The notes: generated by a model from the sequence alone, not told the origin. Shown: positions 37,681-48,604, numbered from the stretch's first letter. The stretch: 64,000 bases of DNA from Curvibacter soli (GCF_029211125.1 NZ_JARGEN010000058.1:93093-157092); one strand, 5' to 3'. Program-made: numbers and translations.

Positions 37681-38196
37681 TCAGGCGCTCCGAAGCAGTT
37701 CCGCCAGCCGCGCCAGCGCGTGCCGCACCGTGGCCTGCCGCACGGCGGCGCGGTCGCCCGCAAAGCCCTGCACCTGCGCATGCGTGGCCGCGCCCACGCG
37801 CCAGCCGAACCACACCGTGCCCACGGGCTTCTCCGGGCTGCCGCCCGTCGGACCGGCGATGCCGGTCACGGCCACCGCCGCTTGCGCGCGCGAGCGGGCC
37901 ACGGCGCCCTCGGCCATCGCGCGGGCCACGGGCTCGCTGACGGCGCCGTGGGCCGCGATGAGCGCGGCGGGGACGCCGAGCAGATCGGTCTTGGCTTCGT
38001 TGGAATAGGCGACGAAGCCGCGCTCGAACCAGGCGCTCGACCCCGCCAGATCCGTGCAGGCCGCGGCGATCATGCCGCCGGTGCAGCTTTCGGCGGTGGC
38101 CAGCATCCAGCCTTTTTTTATAAGCAAATCGGCCACCAGCGCAGGTAATTCCTGCGGTGGCAGCTCATCTTTCGATAGCAAAGCTGGAGTCACCAT
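37681..38196 (-). CDS. pncC: Nicotinamide-nucleotide amidohydrolase (CinA C-terminal domain)
   Basis: Deamidates NMN to NaMN in pyridine-nucleotide salvage. 171 residues, the stand-alone CinA-C form. [22 protein letters not shown] holds the catalytic Ser region, followed by [31 protein letters not shown] and [22 protein letters not shown]. Residues 6-22 are encoded by a copy of the dispersed repeat. Start ATG 38196 overlaps the pgpA stop by seven bases, so the two are coupled. Confidence 0.94.
   Translation of the reverse strand: MVTPALLSKDELPPQELPALVADLLIKKGWMLATAESCTGGMIAAACTDLAGSSAWFERGFVAYSNEAKTDLLGVPAALIAAHGAVSEPVARAMAEGAVARSRAQAAVAVTGIAGPTGGSPEKPVGTVWFGWRVGAATHAQVQGFAGDRAAVRQATVRHALARLAELLRSA
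38131..38179 (+). repeat. dispersed 49-bp repeat, copy D, inside pncC 5' end
   Basis: Begins GGCCACCAGCGC, has CTGCGGTGGCAGCT in the middle and ends GATAGC. It lies antisense within codons 6-22 of pncC and encodes part of its first helix without breaking the frame. Confidence 0.75.
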
Positions 38197-38729
38197 GGAA
38201 AATGGAACCTCCACGCCGCCAGGGCCAGCAGCGTGCAGAACGCCGCCACCAGGTCGTCGAGCATGATGCCAAAGCCCCCCGCCGGCCCGAGCCGGCCATG
38301 GAACAACTGATCGGCCCAGCCCACGGGGCCGGGCTTGGCGGCGTCGAAGAAGCGAAACAGCCCGAAGGCCGCGAACTGGCCCCAGAAGCCCATGGGCATC
38401 GCCAGCCACAGCACGAGCCAGAAGGCGGCCACCTCGTCCCAGACGACGTTGCCGGGGTCGGTGGTTTGCAGATTGCGCGCGGCCACGGTGCAGGCCCACC
38501 AGCCCACGGGCAGCGACGCGGCGACGAGCCAGCCCTGCTGCGCCGGCGTCAGCCAGCGCGCCAGCAGCAGCCACGCCACCCAGGCCCACAGCGTGCCCGC
38601 CGTGCCCGGCGCCTTGCGCGCCAAGCCCGCACCGCAGCCCAGCGCGATGAAGTGGGCCGGATGCGCGAGCAGGAAGCCGACGGTGGGGCGCGGCGGCGCC
38701 AGACCGGGGGTGAAGGTCATGGCGGGCAT
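38190..38729 (-). CDS. pgpA: Phosphatidylglycerophosphatase A
   Basis: Membrane phosphatase that makes phosphatidylglycerol from its phosphate. 179 residues with three to four hydrophobic helices. Family parts are [29 protein letters not shown] near the start, [17 protein letters not shown] with the acidic catalytic residues, and the C-terminal [13 protein letters not shown] with [13 protein letters not shown]. Coupled to pncC downstream. Confidence 0.95.
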   Translation of the reverse strand: MPAMTFTPGLAPPRPTVGFLLAHPAHFIALGCGAGLARKAPGTAGTLWAWVAWLLLARWLTPAQQGWLVAASLPVGWWACTVAARNLQTTDPGNVVWDEVAAFWLVLWLAMPMGFWGQFAAFGLFRFFDAAKPGPVGWADQLFHGRLGPAGGFGIMLDDLVAAFCTLLALAAWRFHFPW

Positions 38730-38844
38730 TCTAGCCCGCAGCGTTCAACGCCAAGCAGCACATAAAACCGCGCCTTGCCCTGCGCCAAAACGCATCGCTT
38801 TTATTGGTGCCGCCAAGCATCGAACACTGCACTAGCAAGCGGCA

Positions 38845-40050
38845 TCAGCCCGCCGCCAGCCCTGCAATGCATGCCGCGTTGCGCGCGACGATCCATTCCT
38901 CGTTGGTGGGCTCCACCGCCACGCGCACGCGGCTGCCGGGGGTGGAGATGACGGGCGCGTGCGCCGCGTTGGCGGCGGCGTCCAGCTCCACGCCCAGGAA
39001 GGCCAGGCCGGCGCAGACGCGGGCGCGGATGTCGGCGTTGTGCTCGCCGATGCCGGCGGTGAAGGCCAGCATGTCCAGCCCGCCGAGCGCGGCGGCGAGC
39101 GCGCCGCACTCGCGCACGATGCGCCGCACGTAGAGCGCGAGCGCGGCGCGCGCGCGTTCGTCGCCGCCCTCCACGGCCAGCAGGTCGCGCGGGTCGGACG
39201 AGGTGCCCGAGATGCCCAGCAGGCCCGACTCGTGGTAGAGCACGTGGCCCACCTGTTCGAGCGTGAGCTTCTCGATCTCCATCAGGTAGAGCACCGCGCC
39301 GGGGTCCAGCGCGCCGCAGCGCGTGCCCATCATCAGCCCGTCGAGCGCCGAGAAGCCCATGGTGGTGGAGACGCTTTCCAGGCCCCGCATGCCGCACAGG
39401 CTGGCGCCGCTGCCCAGGTGGGCGACGATGGCGCGCCCGCGCGCGGCGTCGCCGTGGCGCTCGGCCAGCGCGACGGCCATGTACGCGTACGACAGGCCGT
39501 GAAAGCCGTAGCGGCGCAGGCCGCGCTCCCAGGCGCTCCAGGGCAGGGGCAGCATCTTCTCCACGTCGGGCAGGGTGTGGTGGAAGGCGGTGTCGAAGCA
39601 GGCCACCTGCGGCAGGTCGGGGCGGCTCGCGAGCAGGGATTCGATGGCTTCGAGCGCGAACGGCTGGTGCAGCGGCGCGAGCGGGATGTAGGCCTTCAGG
39701 TCGGCCAGCACCGCCGCGTCGATGCGCACGGGCGCGGAATACTTGGCGCCGCCGTGCACCACGCGGTGCGCCACGGCGGCAATACGGTATTGCATGTCCG
39801 CGCGGCTGCCCAGGCGCGCGCGCACGCGCTCGCGGATGTGCGCGAGCGCCGCGTGGTAGGGCTGCGCGGCGTCCAGCGCCACGGGGCTGGGCGCGACGCC
39901 GGTCTCGCCGAAGGTCGGGCGCGGGCCGGTGATGCCGTCCACCTTGCCGTTCCACAGCGGCGTGCGCGGCAGCGGCTGCGCGGCGGCGTCGAACAGTGCG
40001 AACTTGATGCTCGACGAGCCGCAGTTGAGTACCAGGATGAGGTCGTTCAT
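38845..40050 (-). CDS. ackA: Acetate kinase
   Basis: Converts acetyl phosphate and ADP to acetate and ATP. 401 residues. ILVLNCGSSSIKFALF (phosphate 1), RVVHGGAKY, CFDTAFHHTLP with the catalytic region, HLGSGASLCGMRGL (phosphate 2) and FTAGIGEHNADIR (adenosine) are intact. ATG 40050 starts MNDLILVLNCGSSS, the usual family opening, but lacks a good ribosome-binding site. It lies 134 bp after the MaoC-phosphotransacetylase fusion gene, giving an acetyl-CoA to acetate route beside PHA genes. Confidence 0.96.
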   Translation of the reverse strand: MNDLILVLNCGSSSIKFALFDAAAQPLPRTPLWNGKVDGITGPRPTFGETGVAPSPVALDAAQPYHAALAHIRERVRARLGSRADMQYRIAAVAHRVVHGGAKYSAPVRIDAAVLADLKAYIPLAPLHQPFALEAIESLLASRPDLPQVACFDTAFHHTLPDVEKMLPLPWSAWERGLRRYGFHGLSYAYMAVALAERHGDAARGRAIVAHLGSGASLCGMRGLESVSTTMGFSALDGLMMGTRCGALDPGAVLYLMEIEKLTLEQVGHVLYHESGLLGISGTSSDPRDLLAVEGGDERARAALALYVRRIVRECGALAAALGGLDMLAFTAGIGEHNADIRARVCAGLAFLGVELDAAANAAHAPVISTPGSRVRVAVEPTNEEWIVARNAACIAGLAAG

Positions 40051-40184
40051 TGGGGGTTTTCTATCTACACCGCGCATGGAGCCGGCGCAGCCAAAGCCAG
40101 GGACGCCGTGGAGCCGGCTTTACCGGGCCACTGGCGTCGCCCTCGCGAGGGGGATGCACCGCAGGCGCGCCGGGGTGTTCCATT

Positions 40185-41633
40185 TCACGGCGGCGTGCTC
40201 CGGTAGCGGTGTGCCAGCAGCACGGCGATGGCGCAGGAGGCGATGCGCGATTCGCGCGAGTCGGCGCGGCTGGTCAGCACGATCGGGACCTTGGCGCCGA
40301 GCACGATGCCGGCGCTGGCGGCACCGCCCAGGTATTCGAGCTGCTTGGCCAGCATGTTGCCGCTCTCCAGGTCGGGTACGAGCAGGATGTCGGCCTGGCC
40401 CGCCACGTCGGAGACGATGCCCTTGATGCGCGCGGCGGCGACCGACACCGCGTTGTCGAACGCCAGCGGCCCGTCGAGCAGCGCGCCCGCGATCTGCCCG
40501 CGGTCGGCCATCTTGCACAGCGCTGCCGCGTCCACTGTGGCGGGCATGTGGGGGTTCACCGTTTCCACCGCCGCCAGGACGGCCAGGCGCGGCTGCGCCA
40601 CGCCGATGGCGTGGGCCAGATCGATGGCGTTGCGCGCGATGTCGGCCTTGGCCTCCAGGTCGGGTGCGATGTTGATGGCCGCGTCGGTGATGATGAAGGG
40701 CCGCGGGTAGGCCGGCGTCTGCATCAGGAAGCAGTGGCTGATGCGCCGCTTGGTGCGCAGGCCCGAGGCGCCGGCCACCACGGCGGCCATGAGTTCGTCG
40801 GTGTGCAGGCTGCCCTTCATGAGGGCCTCCACCGCGCCCTGGCTGGCCAGCTCGACGGCGCGGGCGGCGGCGGCGTGGCTGTGCGCGACATCCTCGATGG
40901 CTATGCCCGCGATGTCCAGTCCCTCCTGCGCCGCCAGCGCGATCAGGCGCGCCGAGGGCGCCACCAGCACCGGCTCGATCAGGCCCGCGGCCCGCGCGTC
41001 GAGCGTGGCCGAAAGGCTCAGCACATCGCACGGGTGCACCACCGCCACGCGGACCGCGCCCAGGGGTCGCACGTGGTCGAGCAGGCGCGGCAGGCCACCC
41101 CCGCCCGTGGTGAGCCGCACCTCGGGCAGCGTGGTGCGGACCCGCTCGATGTGCTCGGTGGGGGCGATCACGTCGGCCTCGCCGGTGATGACGGTCGCGC
41201 CGTCCTGGTTCACGCAGGTGCAGGCGAGCTTCAGGCGCTTCTTGGCCTCGTCGCGCGAACTCACGGTCACGCGGATGGTGAGCCGGTCACCGATGCGCAC
41301 GGGCGCCAGGAACTTCAGCGTCTGCCCCAGGTAGATCGTGCCCGGCCCCGGCAGCCGCGTGCCCAGCACGGCGGAGATCAGTGCGCCGCCGAGCATGCCG
41401 TGGGCGATCACGCCGTGAAAGCGCGTGGAGGCGGCGTAGTCGGCGTCGAGGTGCTGCGGGTTCACGTCGCCCGAGAGCACGGCAAAGAGCTGGATGTCCT
41501 GTGCGCTCAGCGTGCGCTCTATCGCCGCCGTGTCGCCCACGGCGATCTCGTCGAAGACCCGGTTGCGGATCGTTTGCAGGGTGCCGCCTTCGGAGGCGGC
41601 CTGTGCTGTGCTGGGTGGGGAAGCGTCGGTCAT
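40185..41633 (-). CDS. MaoC hydratase domain fused to phosphate acetyl/butyryltransferase
   Basis: 482-residue bifunctional protein. The N-terminal MaoC-like (R)-enoyl-CoA hydratase domain (about 20-160) carries FAVLSGDVNPQHLDADYAA and FHGVIAHGMLGGALISAV with the catalytic Asp/His pair. The C-terminal PTA/PTB domain (about 180-475) has GSLHTDELMAAVV, ITDAAINIAPDLEAKADIARNA and the ending LLVPDLESGNMLAKQLEYLGGA. The transferase makes acyl phosphate from acyl-CoA for AckA downstream; the hydratase part could supply hydroxyacyl-CoA to PhaC. Acetyl versus butyryl preference is not decided by sequence. Confidence 0.92.
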   Translation of the reverse strand: MTDASPPSTAQAASEGGTLQTIRNRVFDEIAVGDTAAIERTLSAQDIQLFAVLSGDVNPQHLDADYAASTRFHGVIAHGMLGGALISAVLGTRLPGPGTIYLGQTLKFLAPVRIGDRLTIRVTVSSRDEAKKRLKLACTCVNQDGATVITGEADVIAPTEHIERVRTTLPEVRLTTGGGGLPRLLDHVRPLGAVRVAVVHPCDVLSLSATLDARAAGLIEPVLVAPSARLIALAAQEGLDIAGIAIEDVAHSHAAAARAVELASQGAVEALMKGSLHTDELMAAVVAGASGLRTKRRISHCFLMQTPAYPRPFIITDAAINIAPDLEAKADIARNAIDLAHAIGVAQPRLAVLAAVETVNPHMPATVDAAALCKMADRGQIAGALLDGPLAFDNAVSVAAARIKGIVSDVAGQADILLVPDLESGNMLAKQLEYLGGAASAGIVLGAKVPIVLTSRADSRESRIASCAIAVLLAHRYRSTPP

Positions 41634-41722
41634 CGGGCACCAGGTTGCAGGTGGGAGGTGAAGGGCGCGGCGGGCGGATGCCTTTGCGGCATGCGCAGGC
41701 CCCCGTGGCGGCTGCGGGGCTG

Positions 41723-42130
41723 CTACTTGCCGCCGCGGCTGGCGGGCTTGGCTGCGGGTTGCGCGGGCGTCACCAGGCCAAAGGGCTTGAGCAGTTCGTT
41801 CCAGGCGTCGGTGGGCGGCAGGGCGGTATTCGCATGGCCCAGTGCGTCGGCGGATGCCTGCTGCCAGGCGCGCATCGCCTCGCTCAACCCCGCCACCAGC
41901 GCCTTCTGGTTGTCGGTGGCCTCCTGGGCCAGGGTCTGCATGTCGCCAAACTGGCGCTGCAGCAGCTCGGCAGGCCCGGTGGGCCGCGCCAGCGCGCCTT
42001 CTTTCAGGTGCTCCGTGCTGAATTCGACCCAGCGCTGGCCGCTTTCCTGCAGCAGCGCCCCGGTGCGCATGAAGAAATCCAATTGGGCCTTGTACAGGGC
42101 CATGGGCAGCTCGGTGGGTATGGTGCTCAT
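41723..42130 (-). CDS. Phasin-family PHA granule protein
   Basis: 135-residue amphipathic helical protein. LYKAQLDFFMRTGALLQESGQRWVEFS is the typical phasin opening, then a helix with QFGDMQTLAQEATDNQKALVAGL and a short Ala/Pro/Lys tail. Phasins coat polyhydroxyalkanoate granules. A GAGGAGAT ribosome-binding site precedes the ATG. It lies between the ABC export genes and the MaoC-phosphotransacetylase gene, in the same direction as phaC further upstream. Confidence 0.88.
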   Translation of the reverse strand: MSTIPTELPMALYKAQLDFFMRTGALLQESGQRWVEFSTEHLKEGALARPTGPAELLQRQFGDMQTLAQEATDNQKALVAGLSEAMRAWQQASADALGHANTALPPTDAWNELLKPFGLVTPAQPAAKPASRGGK

Positions 42131-42164
42131 GCTATCTCCTCGGTTGGTGGTTGGAAAAGGGAAT

Positions 42165-43295
42165 TCAGGCCATTTGTCCTATGGTCTTACGGAAACGCGC
42201 CAATGACAAGCTGAACATGATGGCGCCGATGACCAGCAGTACCAGGAAGGGCTCCCACACCACCTCGATGCCCGCGCCGCGGTACAGGATGGCCTGGCCG
42301 AGTTCGACGAAGTGCGTGGTGGGTGCGGCCAGCATCAGGTACTGCACCATCTGCGGCATGCTCTCGCGCGGCGTGCTGCCGCCCGAGAGCAGTTGCAGCG
42401 GCAGCAGCGTGAGCATCATGAGCAGCCCGAACTGCGGCATGCTGCGCGCGACGGTCGCCATGAAGATGCCCATGGACGTGGTGGCGAACAGGTGCAGCGC
42501 GGCGCCCGCCAGGAACAGCGCCATAGAGCCGCCGATGGGCACGTGCAGCAGCCCACGGACCATGAAGGTGAGCGATACGCCTGCGGCCAGCAGCACCACG
42601 GCGCCCATCGACCAGACCTTGGCCAGCATGATCTCGGTGGGCGTGACGGGCATCACCAGCAGGTGCTCGATGGTGCCATGCTCGCGCTCGCGGATCAGGG
42701 CCGCGCCGGTGAGGATGATCGACAGCATGGTCACGTTGTTGATGATCTGCATCAGCGCGCCGAACCAGGTCTTATCCAACGCCGGGTTGAAGCGCACACG
42801 CAGCGCCAGCTCCACGGGCAGCGCGGCGGCGGCGCGGTAGCGCTGCACGAACTCGCTCACCTCGCCCATTACTATCTGCTGCACGTAGCCGTTGCCCGAG
42901 AAGGCCTGGCTCATGCGCGTGGCGTCGACGTTGAGCTGGATCTCCGGCGCGCGTCCGGCCAGCACATCGCGCTGGAAGTTGGGCGGGATGTCGAGCGCGA
43001 AGGTGAACCGACCCTCGTCCATGCCCGTGTCCATCTCCGGCAGCGTGATCATCCGCGGCGGCAGGAACTGCGGCGGATAGAAGGCCGAGACGATGCGCTG
43101 CGACAGTGGCGAGCCGTCTTCGTCGACGATCGCGATCGGCGCCTTGTGCAAGGTCTCCGGCATCGCGGTGGCGGCGGTGTAGACCGACACCGTGAAGGTG
43201 TAGGTGATCAGCAGCAGCATCATCGGATCGCGCCACAGGCTCCACAGCTCCTTGATGCCCAGGCGGTAGATGTTGGCGAGGTGATGCCGGTACAT
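42165..43295 (-). CDS. ABC-2-type transporter permease (YhhJ-like)
   Basis: 376-residue inner-membrane permease. One N-terminal helix, a long periplasmic domain (about 45-175) and five C-terminal helices. Conserved ABC-2 features are LYTFTVS-like start (LLITYTFTVSVYT), EREHGTIEHLLVMPVTPTEIMLAKVW and the LLSGGSTPRESMPQ segment. Start ATG overlaps the RbbA-like stop (ATGA). Together with that ATPase-permease fusion and the HlyD protein it matches the E. coli yhiI-rbbA-yhhJ arrangement. Substrate unknown. Confidence 0.92.
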   Translation of the reverse strand: MYRHHLANIYRLGIKELWSLWRDPMMLLLITYTFTVSVYTAATAMPETLHKAPIAIVDEDGSPLSQRIVSAFYPPQFLPPRMITLPEMDTGMDEGRFTFALDIPPNFQRDVLAGRAPEIQLNVDATRMSQAFSGNGYVQQIVMGEVSEFVQRYRAAAALPVELALRVRFNPALDKTWFGALMQIINNVTMLSIILTGAALIREREHGTIEHLLVMPVTPTEIMLAKVWSMGAVVLLAAGVSLTFMVRGLLHVPIGGSMALFLAGAALHLFATTSMGIFMATVARSMPQFGLLMMLTLLPLQLLSGGSTPRESMPQMVQYLMLAAPTTHFVELGQAILYRGAGIEVVWEPFLVLLVIGAIMFSLSLARFRKTIGQMA

Positions 43296-46048
43296 CACCG
43301 CTCCTGCTTCCTGAGCAGCGCGACCGCCGCGCCCATGATCACCGGCGCCGCCAGCAGCAGCGGCAGGAACGAGGCCTGCAGGTCCGCGAGCCCCAGCCCC
43401 TTGCTGAACACGCCGCGGCTGATGGTGAACATGTAGGTCGCCGGGTAGATCTCGCCGATGAGCCGGCCGGCGCCTTCCAGCGACGACACCGGGTCGATCA
43501 GCCCGGCGAACTGCGCCGCCGGGATCAGCGTGCCGATCATCGCGAAGAACATCGCCGCGATCTGGCTGCGGGTGATCGCCGAGGCGAGCAGTCCCATGCC
43601 GGTGGCGCTGAAGCTGAAGATCAGCGCGGCCAGCAGCAGGGCCGGGTAGCTGCCGGTCACCGGCACCCCGAACACGGTGACCGCCAGCAGACTCATCAGC
43701 CCGAAGTTGAGCATGGCCAGCGCCACGTAGGGCAGCTGCTTGCCGAGCAGGAACTCGCTGCTCGTGACCGGCGTGACGTAGAGATTGACGATCGAGCCCA
43801 TTTCCTTCTCGCGCACCACGGCCAGCGCGGTCAGCATCGCCGGCAGCAGCAGCAGCAGCATCGGCACCACGGCGGGCACCATCGCCGGCAGGCTGCGCAC
43901 GTCGGGGTTGTAGCGGAAGCGGCTCTGGATGGTCGCGCCGCCGACCAGGCTGATGCCTGTGCGTTCGAGGGCCTGATCGGCCAGCCACTGCTGGTGGATG
44001 CCTTGCACGTAGCCTTGCACGGTCTCGGCGCGCATCGGCATCGCGCCGTCGATCCAGGCGCCGATCTGCACCGGCTGGCCGCGCAGGGCGTCGCGTCCGA
44101 AGCCGGGCGGGATCTCGATCGCCAGCGACAGCTCGCCGCTGCGCATGCGCCGGTCCAGCTCGGCGTAGTCGGTGATCGGCGGGCGTTCGACGAAGTAGCG
44201 CGACCCCGCCAGGTTCAGCGTGTAGCTCTGGCTCAGCGTGCTCTGGTCGCGGTCGAGCACCGCGTAGTGCAGGTTCTCCACGTCCATGTTGATGCCGTAG
44301 CCGATCACGAACATGAGGATCAGCGAGCCGGCCAGGGCCAGCGTGGCGCGCACCGGATCGCGCTGCAGTTCCAGCGTCTCTCGCCACGTGTAGCTGAACA
44401 TGCGTCGCAGGCTGAAGTACGGGTTGCGCGTCTGCACAACCGCCGCGGCGGACGCAGGTGTGTCTTCGGCGCTGGTGGGCGTGCCGCCGCCCGCGTCCAC
44501 CAGGTAGCCGATGAAGGCTTGCTCCAGCGTCGCCGCGCCGCGCTTGTGCACCAGGGCCTGGGGCGTGTCGCTGTCGAGCACCTTGCCCGCGTGCATGAGC
44601 GAGATGCGGTCGCAGCGCTCGGCCTCGTTCATGAAGTGGGTGGAGATGAAGATGGTCACGCGGTCGCGGCGCGAAAGCTCGACCAGCAGGCGCCAGAAGT
44701 TGTCGCGCGCGATCGGGTCCACGCCCGAGGTCGGCTCGTCGAGGATCAGCATCTCGGGCTGGTGCACCATCGCCACGGCCAGCGACAGACGCTGGCGCAT
44801 GCCCAGCGGCAGGCTCTCGGGCAGGCTGGCGCGCACGTCCTGCAGGCCGAAGCGTTGCAGCATCTCCTCTACGCGCGCGGGCATCTCCGCCTCGGGCACG
44901 TGGAACAGGCGCGCGTGCAGCACCAGGTTCTGCTCGCAGGTCAGCTCGCCATAGAGCGAGAACGCCTGCGACATGTAGCCCACGCGGCGCCGGGTGTTCA
45001 TGTCGCGCGGGTCCACGGGCTTGCCGAACAGCGCCGCGTGCCCTTCGGTGGCGGGCAGCAGGCCAGTGAGCATCTTCATCGTGGTGGACTTGCCGCAGCC
45101 GTTGGAGCCGAGGAAGCCGAAGATCTCGCCACGCCGGATGCGAAAGCTCACGTTTTCCACGGCCACGAAGTCGCCGAAGCGCATCGTCAGACCCTGTGCC
45201 TCGATGGCAATCTCGTTCTGGCCCTCCTGCGGCAGTGGCGGGATCTCCACCGGCTGGTAGCCGCGCTTCTTCTCCTCGGGCAGCAGCTCGATGAAGGCGG
45301 CCTCCAGCGAGTCGCTGCCGGTGCGCGCAAGCAGTTCGGCCGGCGCGCCGGTCGCCAGCACCCGGCCGTCGTCCATGGCCACCAGCCAGTCGAAGCGCTG
45401 CGCCTCGTCCATGTAGGCCGTGGCCACGAGCACGCTCATGCCGGGGCGCTGGCGGCGGATGCGCTGGATCAGGTCCCAGAACTGGGCGCGCGCCAGCGGG
45501 TCCACGCCGGTGGTGGGCTCGTCGAGGATGAGCAGGTCGGGGTCGTGGATCAGCGCGCAGCACAGGCCGAGTTTCTGCTTCATCCCGCCCGAGAGCTTGC
45601 CCGCGGGGCGCGCGAGGAACTCGTACAGCCCCGTGCTCTGCGTGAGGTCGTCGATGCGGCGGCGGCGCTCGGCCGCGTCGTGGCCGAACAGGCGCGCGAA
45701 GAACTGCAGGTTCTCCTCCACCGACAGCGTGGGGTAGAGGTTCCTGCCCAGGCCCTGCGGCATGTAGGCGATGCGCGGGCATACGTGGTCGCGGTGCCGC
45801 TTGCTGGCCATGTCGCCGCCCAGAACCTCCACGCGGCCCTCCTGCACGGCGCGCGAACCCGCCAGCAGCGCCAGCATGCTGGATTTGCCCACGCCGTCGG
45901 GGCCGATGACGCCCGCCATGCACCCGGCGGGAATTTCGAGGTCGATGCCCGCCAGGGCCAACGCCTTGCCATAGCGCAGCCGCACGCCGGCCAGGCGGGC
46001 CACCGGGGCACGGTCCGGCGGCACAGGGGTGGGCGTAGGTGCTTGCAC
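43295..46048 (-). CDS. rbbA: RbbA-like fused double ABC ATPase and permease
   Basis: 917-residue protein. First ATPase domain (about 15-250): Walker [10 protein letters not shown], signature [12 protein letters not shown], Walker [14 protein letters not shown]. Second (about 285-525): Walker [10 protein letters not shown], an altered signature [12 protein letters not shown], Walker [14 protein letters not shown]. The C-terminal ABC-2 permease (about 550-917) includes [27 protein letters not shown]. This domain order and size fit RbbA/YhiH. In E. coli RbbA binds ribosomes, but here the neighbours (HlyD, permease, NodT) support an export complex. Confidence 0.93.
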   Translation of the reverse strand: MQAPTPTPVPPDRAPVARLAGVRLRYGKALALAGIDLEIPAGCMAGVIGPDGVGKSSMLALLAGSRAVQEGRVEVLGGDMASKRHRDHVCPRIAYMPQGLGRNLYPTLSVEENLQFFARLFGHDAAERRRRIDDLTQSTGLYEFLARPAGKLSGGMKQKLGLCCALIHDPDLLILDEPTTGVDPLARAQFWDLIQRIRRQRPGMSVLVATAYMDEAQRFDWLVAMDDGRVLATGAPAELLARTGSDSLEAAFIELLPEEKKRGYQPVEIPPLPQEGQNEIAIEAQGLTMRFGDFVAVENVSFRIRRGEIFGFLGSNGCGKSTTMKMLTGLLPATEGHAALFGKPVDPRDMNTRRRVGYMSQAFSLYGELTCEQNLVLHARLFHVPEAEMPARVEEMLQRFGLQDVRASLPESLPLGMRQRLSLAVAMVHQPEMLILDEPTSGVDPIARDNFWRLLVELSRRDRVTIFISTHFMNEAERCDRISLMHAGKVLDSDTPQALVHKRGAATLEQAFIGYLVDAGGGTPTSAEDTPASAAAVVQTRNPYFSLRRMFSYTWRETLELQRDPVRATLALAGSLILMFVIGYGINMDVENLHYAVLDRDQSTLSQSYTLNLAGSRYFVERPPITDYAELDRRMRSGELSLAIEIPPGFGRDALRGQPVQIGAWIDGAMPMRAETVQGYVQGIHQQWLADQALERTGISLVGGATIQSRFRYNPDVRSLPAMVPAVVPMLLLLLPAMLTALAVVREKEMGSIVNLYVTPVTSSEFLLGKQLPYVALAMLNFGLMSLLAVTVFGVPVTGSYPALLLAALIFSFSATGMGLLASAITRSQIAAMFFAMIGTLIPAAQFAGLIDPVSSLEGAGRLIGEIYPATYMFTISRGVFSKGLGLADLQASFLPLLLAAPVIMGAAVALLRKQER

Positions 46049-46054
46049 GCTGGT

Positions 46055-47128
46055 TTATTCCGGCAGCTTCACCTGCAGCTCCGAGGGCCATTCCTCGCCC
46101 GGGTCCGTCTTGACCCAGGCCATGCCGGGCAGGCCGGTCTTGACCTGCCTGAGGTGTTTCTGCAGCAGCTCGGGGTCGATCTTCGCCTTGATGCGGAACA
46201 TGAGCTTCTGGCGCTCGCTTGCCGTCTCCACGGTCTTGGGCGTGAACTGCGCGGTGCTGGCCACGAAGGACACCTTGGCCGGCAGCACGTAGGCCGGCGC
46301 GGCGTCGAGGATGATGCGCACGTCGCTGCCCAGGGCCACCTTGCCCGCCACCGTCTCGGGCAGGAAGAAGGTCATGTACACGTCGGACAGATCGACCAGA
46401 TTGAGCACCTTGCCGCCGCCGCCCAGCACTTCACCGGGCTGGGCCACGCGGAATTGCACGCGGCCGTCGCGCGGGGCCTTGAGCTGGCTGTCGCTGATGT
46501 CCGCCTCGATGCGCGCGATGGTCGCGTCCACCGCCGCGATGGCCGAGCGCGCGCCCACGCGCTGCGCCCGGGCCGCGTCGATGGCCGCCTGCGCCGCCGC
46601 CACCTGGGCGCTGGCCGCGCCCACGGCGGCCTGCGCGCTGCGCACGCGGGCGCGGTCGTCGTCGAGCTCCTGCGCCGACGACGCGCCCTCGCGCGTGAGC
46701 GTTTCAGAGCGCGCCAGGCGCCGCTGGGCGGCGTCGAGTTCGCTCTCGCGCTGCGCCACCACGGCCTGGGCGGCCATCTTGTCGCTTTCGCGCACGGTCA
46801 CCTGGGCATCGGCGCTTGCGGCGGCGTTGAGCGCCTGCTGGCGCTGGGCGCGCGCCTCGTCGCGCTGCGCCTCCAGGGTCTGGATCTGCATCCGCGCGAG
46901 CGGCTGACCGGCTTTCACGAAGTCGCCTTCGTTGACCAGGATGTCGTCCACGCGGCCCGCGAACTTGGTCGCTACGTCGATCTCGGTGGCCTCGATGCGT
47001 CCGTTGCCGCTCGCGAAACCCGCGCCGGGGCCTGTGGGCCGGAGTTGCGCCCAAGCGTAATAGCCCGCCGCCGCAAGGACTGCCACGACCGCGACCGGTA
47101 CCAGTTTGTGCTTGATGGAAGGGCTCAT
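46055..47128 (-). CDS. HlyD-family periplasmic adaptor (YhiI-like)
   Basis: 357-residue membrane fusion protein that links an inner-membrane exporter to an outer-membrane channel. One N-terminal helix (about 9-27), lipoyl/barrel part with [32 protein letters not shown], a long coiled-coil hairpin (about 85-215, rich in Ala, Arg, Glu) and a beta-barrel with [17 protein letters not shown]. It ends six bases before the RbbA-like gene and follows the NodT gene by 18 bp, so all four form one operon. Confidence 0.94.
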   Translation of the reverse strand: MSPSIKHKLVPVAVVAVLAAAGYYAWAQLRPTGPGAGFASGNGRIEATEIDVATKFAGRVDDILVNEGDFVKAGQPLARMQIQTLEAQRDEARAQRQQALNAAASADAQVTVRESDKMAAQAVVAQRESELDAAQRRLARSETLTREGASSAQELDDDRARVRSAQAAVGAASAQVAAAQAAIDAARAQRVGARSAIAAVDATIARIEADISDSQLKAPRDGRVQFRVAQPGEVLGGGGKVLNLVDLSDVYMTFFLPETVAGKVALGSDVRIILDAAPAYVLPAKVSFVASTAQFTPKTVETASERQKLMFRIKAKIDPELLQKHLRQVKTGLPGMAWVKTDPGEEWPSELQVKLPE

Positions 47129-47146
47129 GGAGTCGGCGCTTTTCTT

Positions 47147-48604
47147 TCAGTGGGCAGGGGTGGTGGCTGTGGGCAGGGCCTGCGCGCCGCCGCCTAGCGC
47201 GGCATACAGGCCCACGCGGGCGGAGAGCAGGGCGCGGCGCGTCTGCACCAACTGCTGTTCGGTGGAGAGCAGGTCGCGCTGCGCATCCAGCACTTCGAGG
47301 AAGGCTGCGGCGCCGTTGTCGTAGCGCAGCCGGGCCAGGCGTGCGCGCTCCTGCTGCGCGTCCTGCGCCGCCTGCTGGATGCGCACCTGCTCGGCCAGCC
47401 GCTGCTGTGCCGTGAGCGCGTCCGACACCTCGCGAAACGCCGACTGCACGGTTTTTTCGTAGTTCGCCACGGCGATGTCGCGGCGCACCTGCGAGAGATC
47501 CAGGCCGGCCTGGTTGCGCCCGGCGTCGAAGATCGGCAGCGAAAGGCTGGGGGCGAAGCTCCAGGTGCCGCTGCCGGACTTGAACAGCCCGTCGAATTCG
47601 GCGCTGGCGGTGCCGAGGCTGCCCGTGAGCGTGATGCGCGGGAAGAACGCCGCCCGCGCCGCACCGATGTTGGCCTGGGCCGCGCGTAGCTGGTGCTCCG
47701 CGGCCAGGATGTCGGGCCGCGCGGCCAGCAGATCCGACGGCAGGCCCGGGCGCAGTTGCTGCACCACGGAGCCGTCTTCCAGGCCGCTGGGTGCGGTCGG
47801 CAGGTCCACCGGGGCGCCCACCAGCAACTCCAGCGCGTGGGCCTGGCTTGCGCGGGCCTGCTCCAGTTGCACGCCGAGCGCCTGGGCCTGCGTCAGCAGC
47901 GTCTGCACTTGCGTCAGGTCCAGCTTCGAGGTGGAGCCCACTTCGAAGCGCCGTGTGAAGATGCGCAGCGACTCCTGGCGGGTGGCGATGGTGCGGCGCG
48001 CGAGCGCCACGCGCTCGTCGAGCTCCCGCAGCGACAGGTAGCCGTTGGCCACTTCGGCCACCAGCCCGATGGCGACGGCCTGTCGGGCGGCGTCGCTGGC
48101 CAGGAAGTTCTCCAGCGCGGCGTCCCGCAGGCTGCGGACCCGGCCCCAGAAGTCGAGTTCCCACGCGCCCATGCCGACGCCGGCCTGGTAGGTGCCCGAT
48201 ACCAGCGGCTTGCCTGTGATGTTCAGGTCCGCCGGTACACGTGAGCGGCTGGCATCCGCGTTGGCGCCGATGGACGGGAACTGCTCCGCGCGCTGGATCG
48301 CGTAGGCCGCGCGGGCTTCTTCCACGCGCAGTGCGGCGATGCGCAGGTCGCGGTTGTTGTCCAGCGCCTGCGCGATCAACTGCTGCAGGCGCGGGTCGGT
48401 GGACAGGTCGCGCCAGCCCAGGCTGGCGGCGGTGGCACCGGCCGCGTCCGCGGGAGCGTCGGACGGGTACTGCGCGGCCACGGGCAGCGCGGGTGCTTCG
48501 TAGGGCGGGGCCATGGAGGCGCAGCCCGCCGCCAGCCATGCGGCGCCGGCCAGCGCGCAGGCAGCGGGAAAGCCTCGCAGGCGGCGATGGATGGTCGGGT
48601 TCAT
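47147..48604 (-). CDS. NodT-family outer-membrane efflux lipoprotein
   Basis: 485-residue TolC-like channel. Lipobox LAAGC with Cys28. Two OEP repeats, each with long helices and short membrane strands: first with LQQLIAQALDNNRDLRIAALRVEEARAAYAIQRAEQFPS, second with ARPDILAAEHQLRAAQANIGAARAAFFPRITLTGS. Forms the outer-membrane exit for the HlyD/RbbA/permease system. Its start overlaps the relict end of the fabI pseudogene. Confidence 0.95.
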   Translation of the reverse strand: MNPTIHRRLRGFPAACALAGAAWLAAGCASMAPPYEAPALPVAAQYPSDAPADAAGATAASLGWRDLSTDPRLQQLIAQALDNNRDLRIAALRVEEARAAYAIQRAEQFPSIGANADASRSRVPADLNITGKPLVSGTYQAGVGMGAWELDFWGRVRSLRDAALENFLASDAARQAVAIGLVAEVANGYLSLRELDERVALARRTIATRQESLRIFTRRFEVGSTSKLDLTQVQTLLTQAQALGVQLEQARASQAHALELLVGAPVDLPTAPSGLEDGSVVQQLRPGLPSDLLAARPDILAAEHQLRAAQANIGAARAAFFPRITLTGSLGTASAEFDGLFKSGSGTWSFAPSLSLPIFDAGRNQAGLDLSQVRRDIAVANYEKTVQSAFREVSDALTAQQRLAEQVRIQQAAQDAQQERARLARLRYDNGAAAFLEVLDAQRDLLSTEQQLVQTRRALLSARVGLYAALGGGAQALPTATTPAH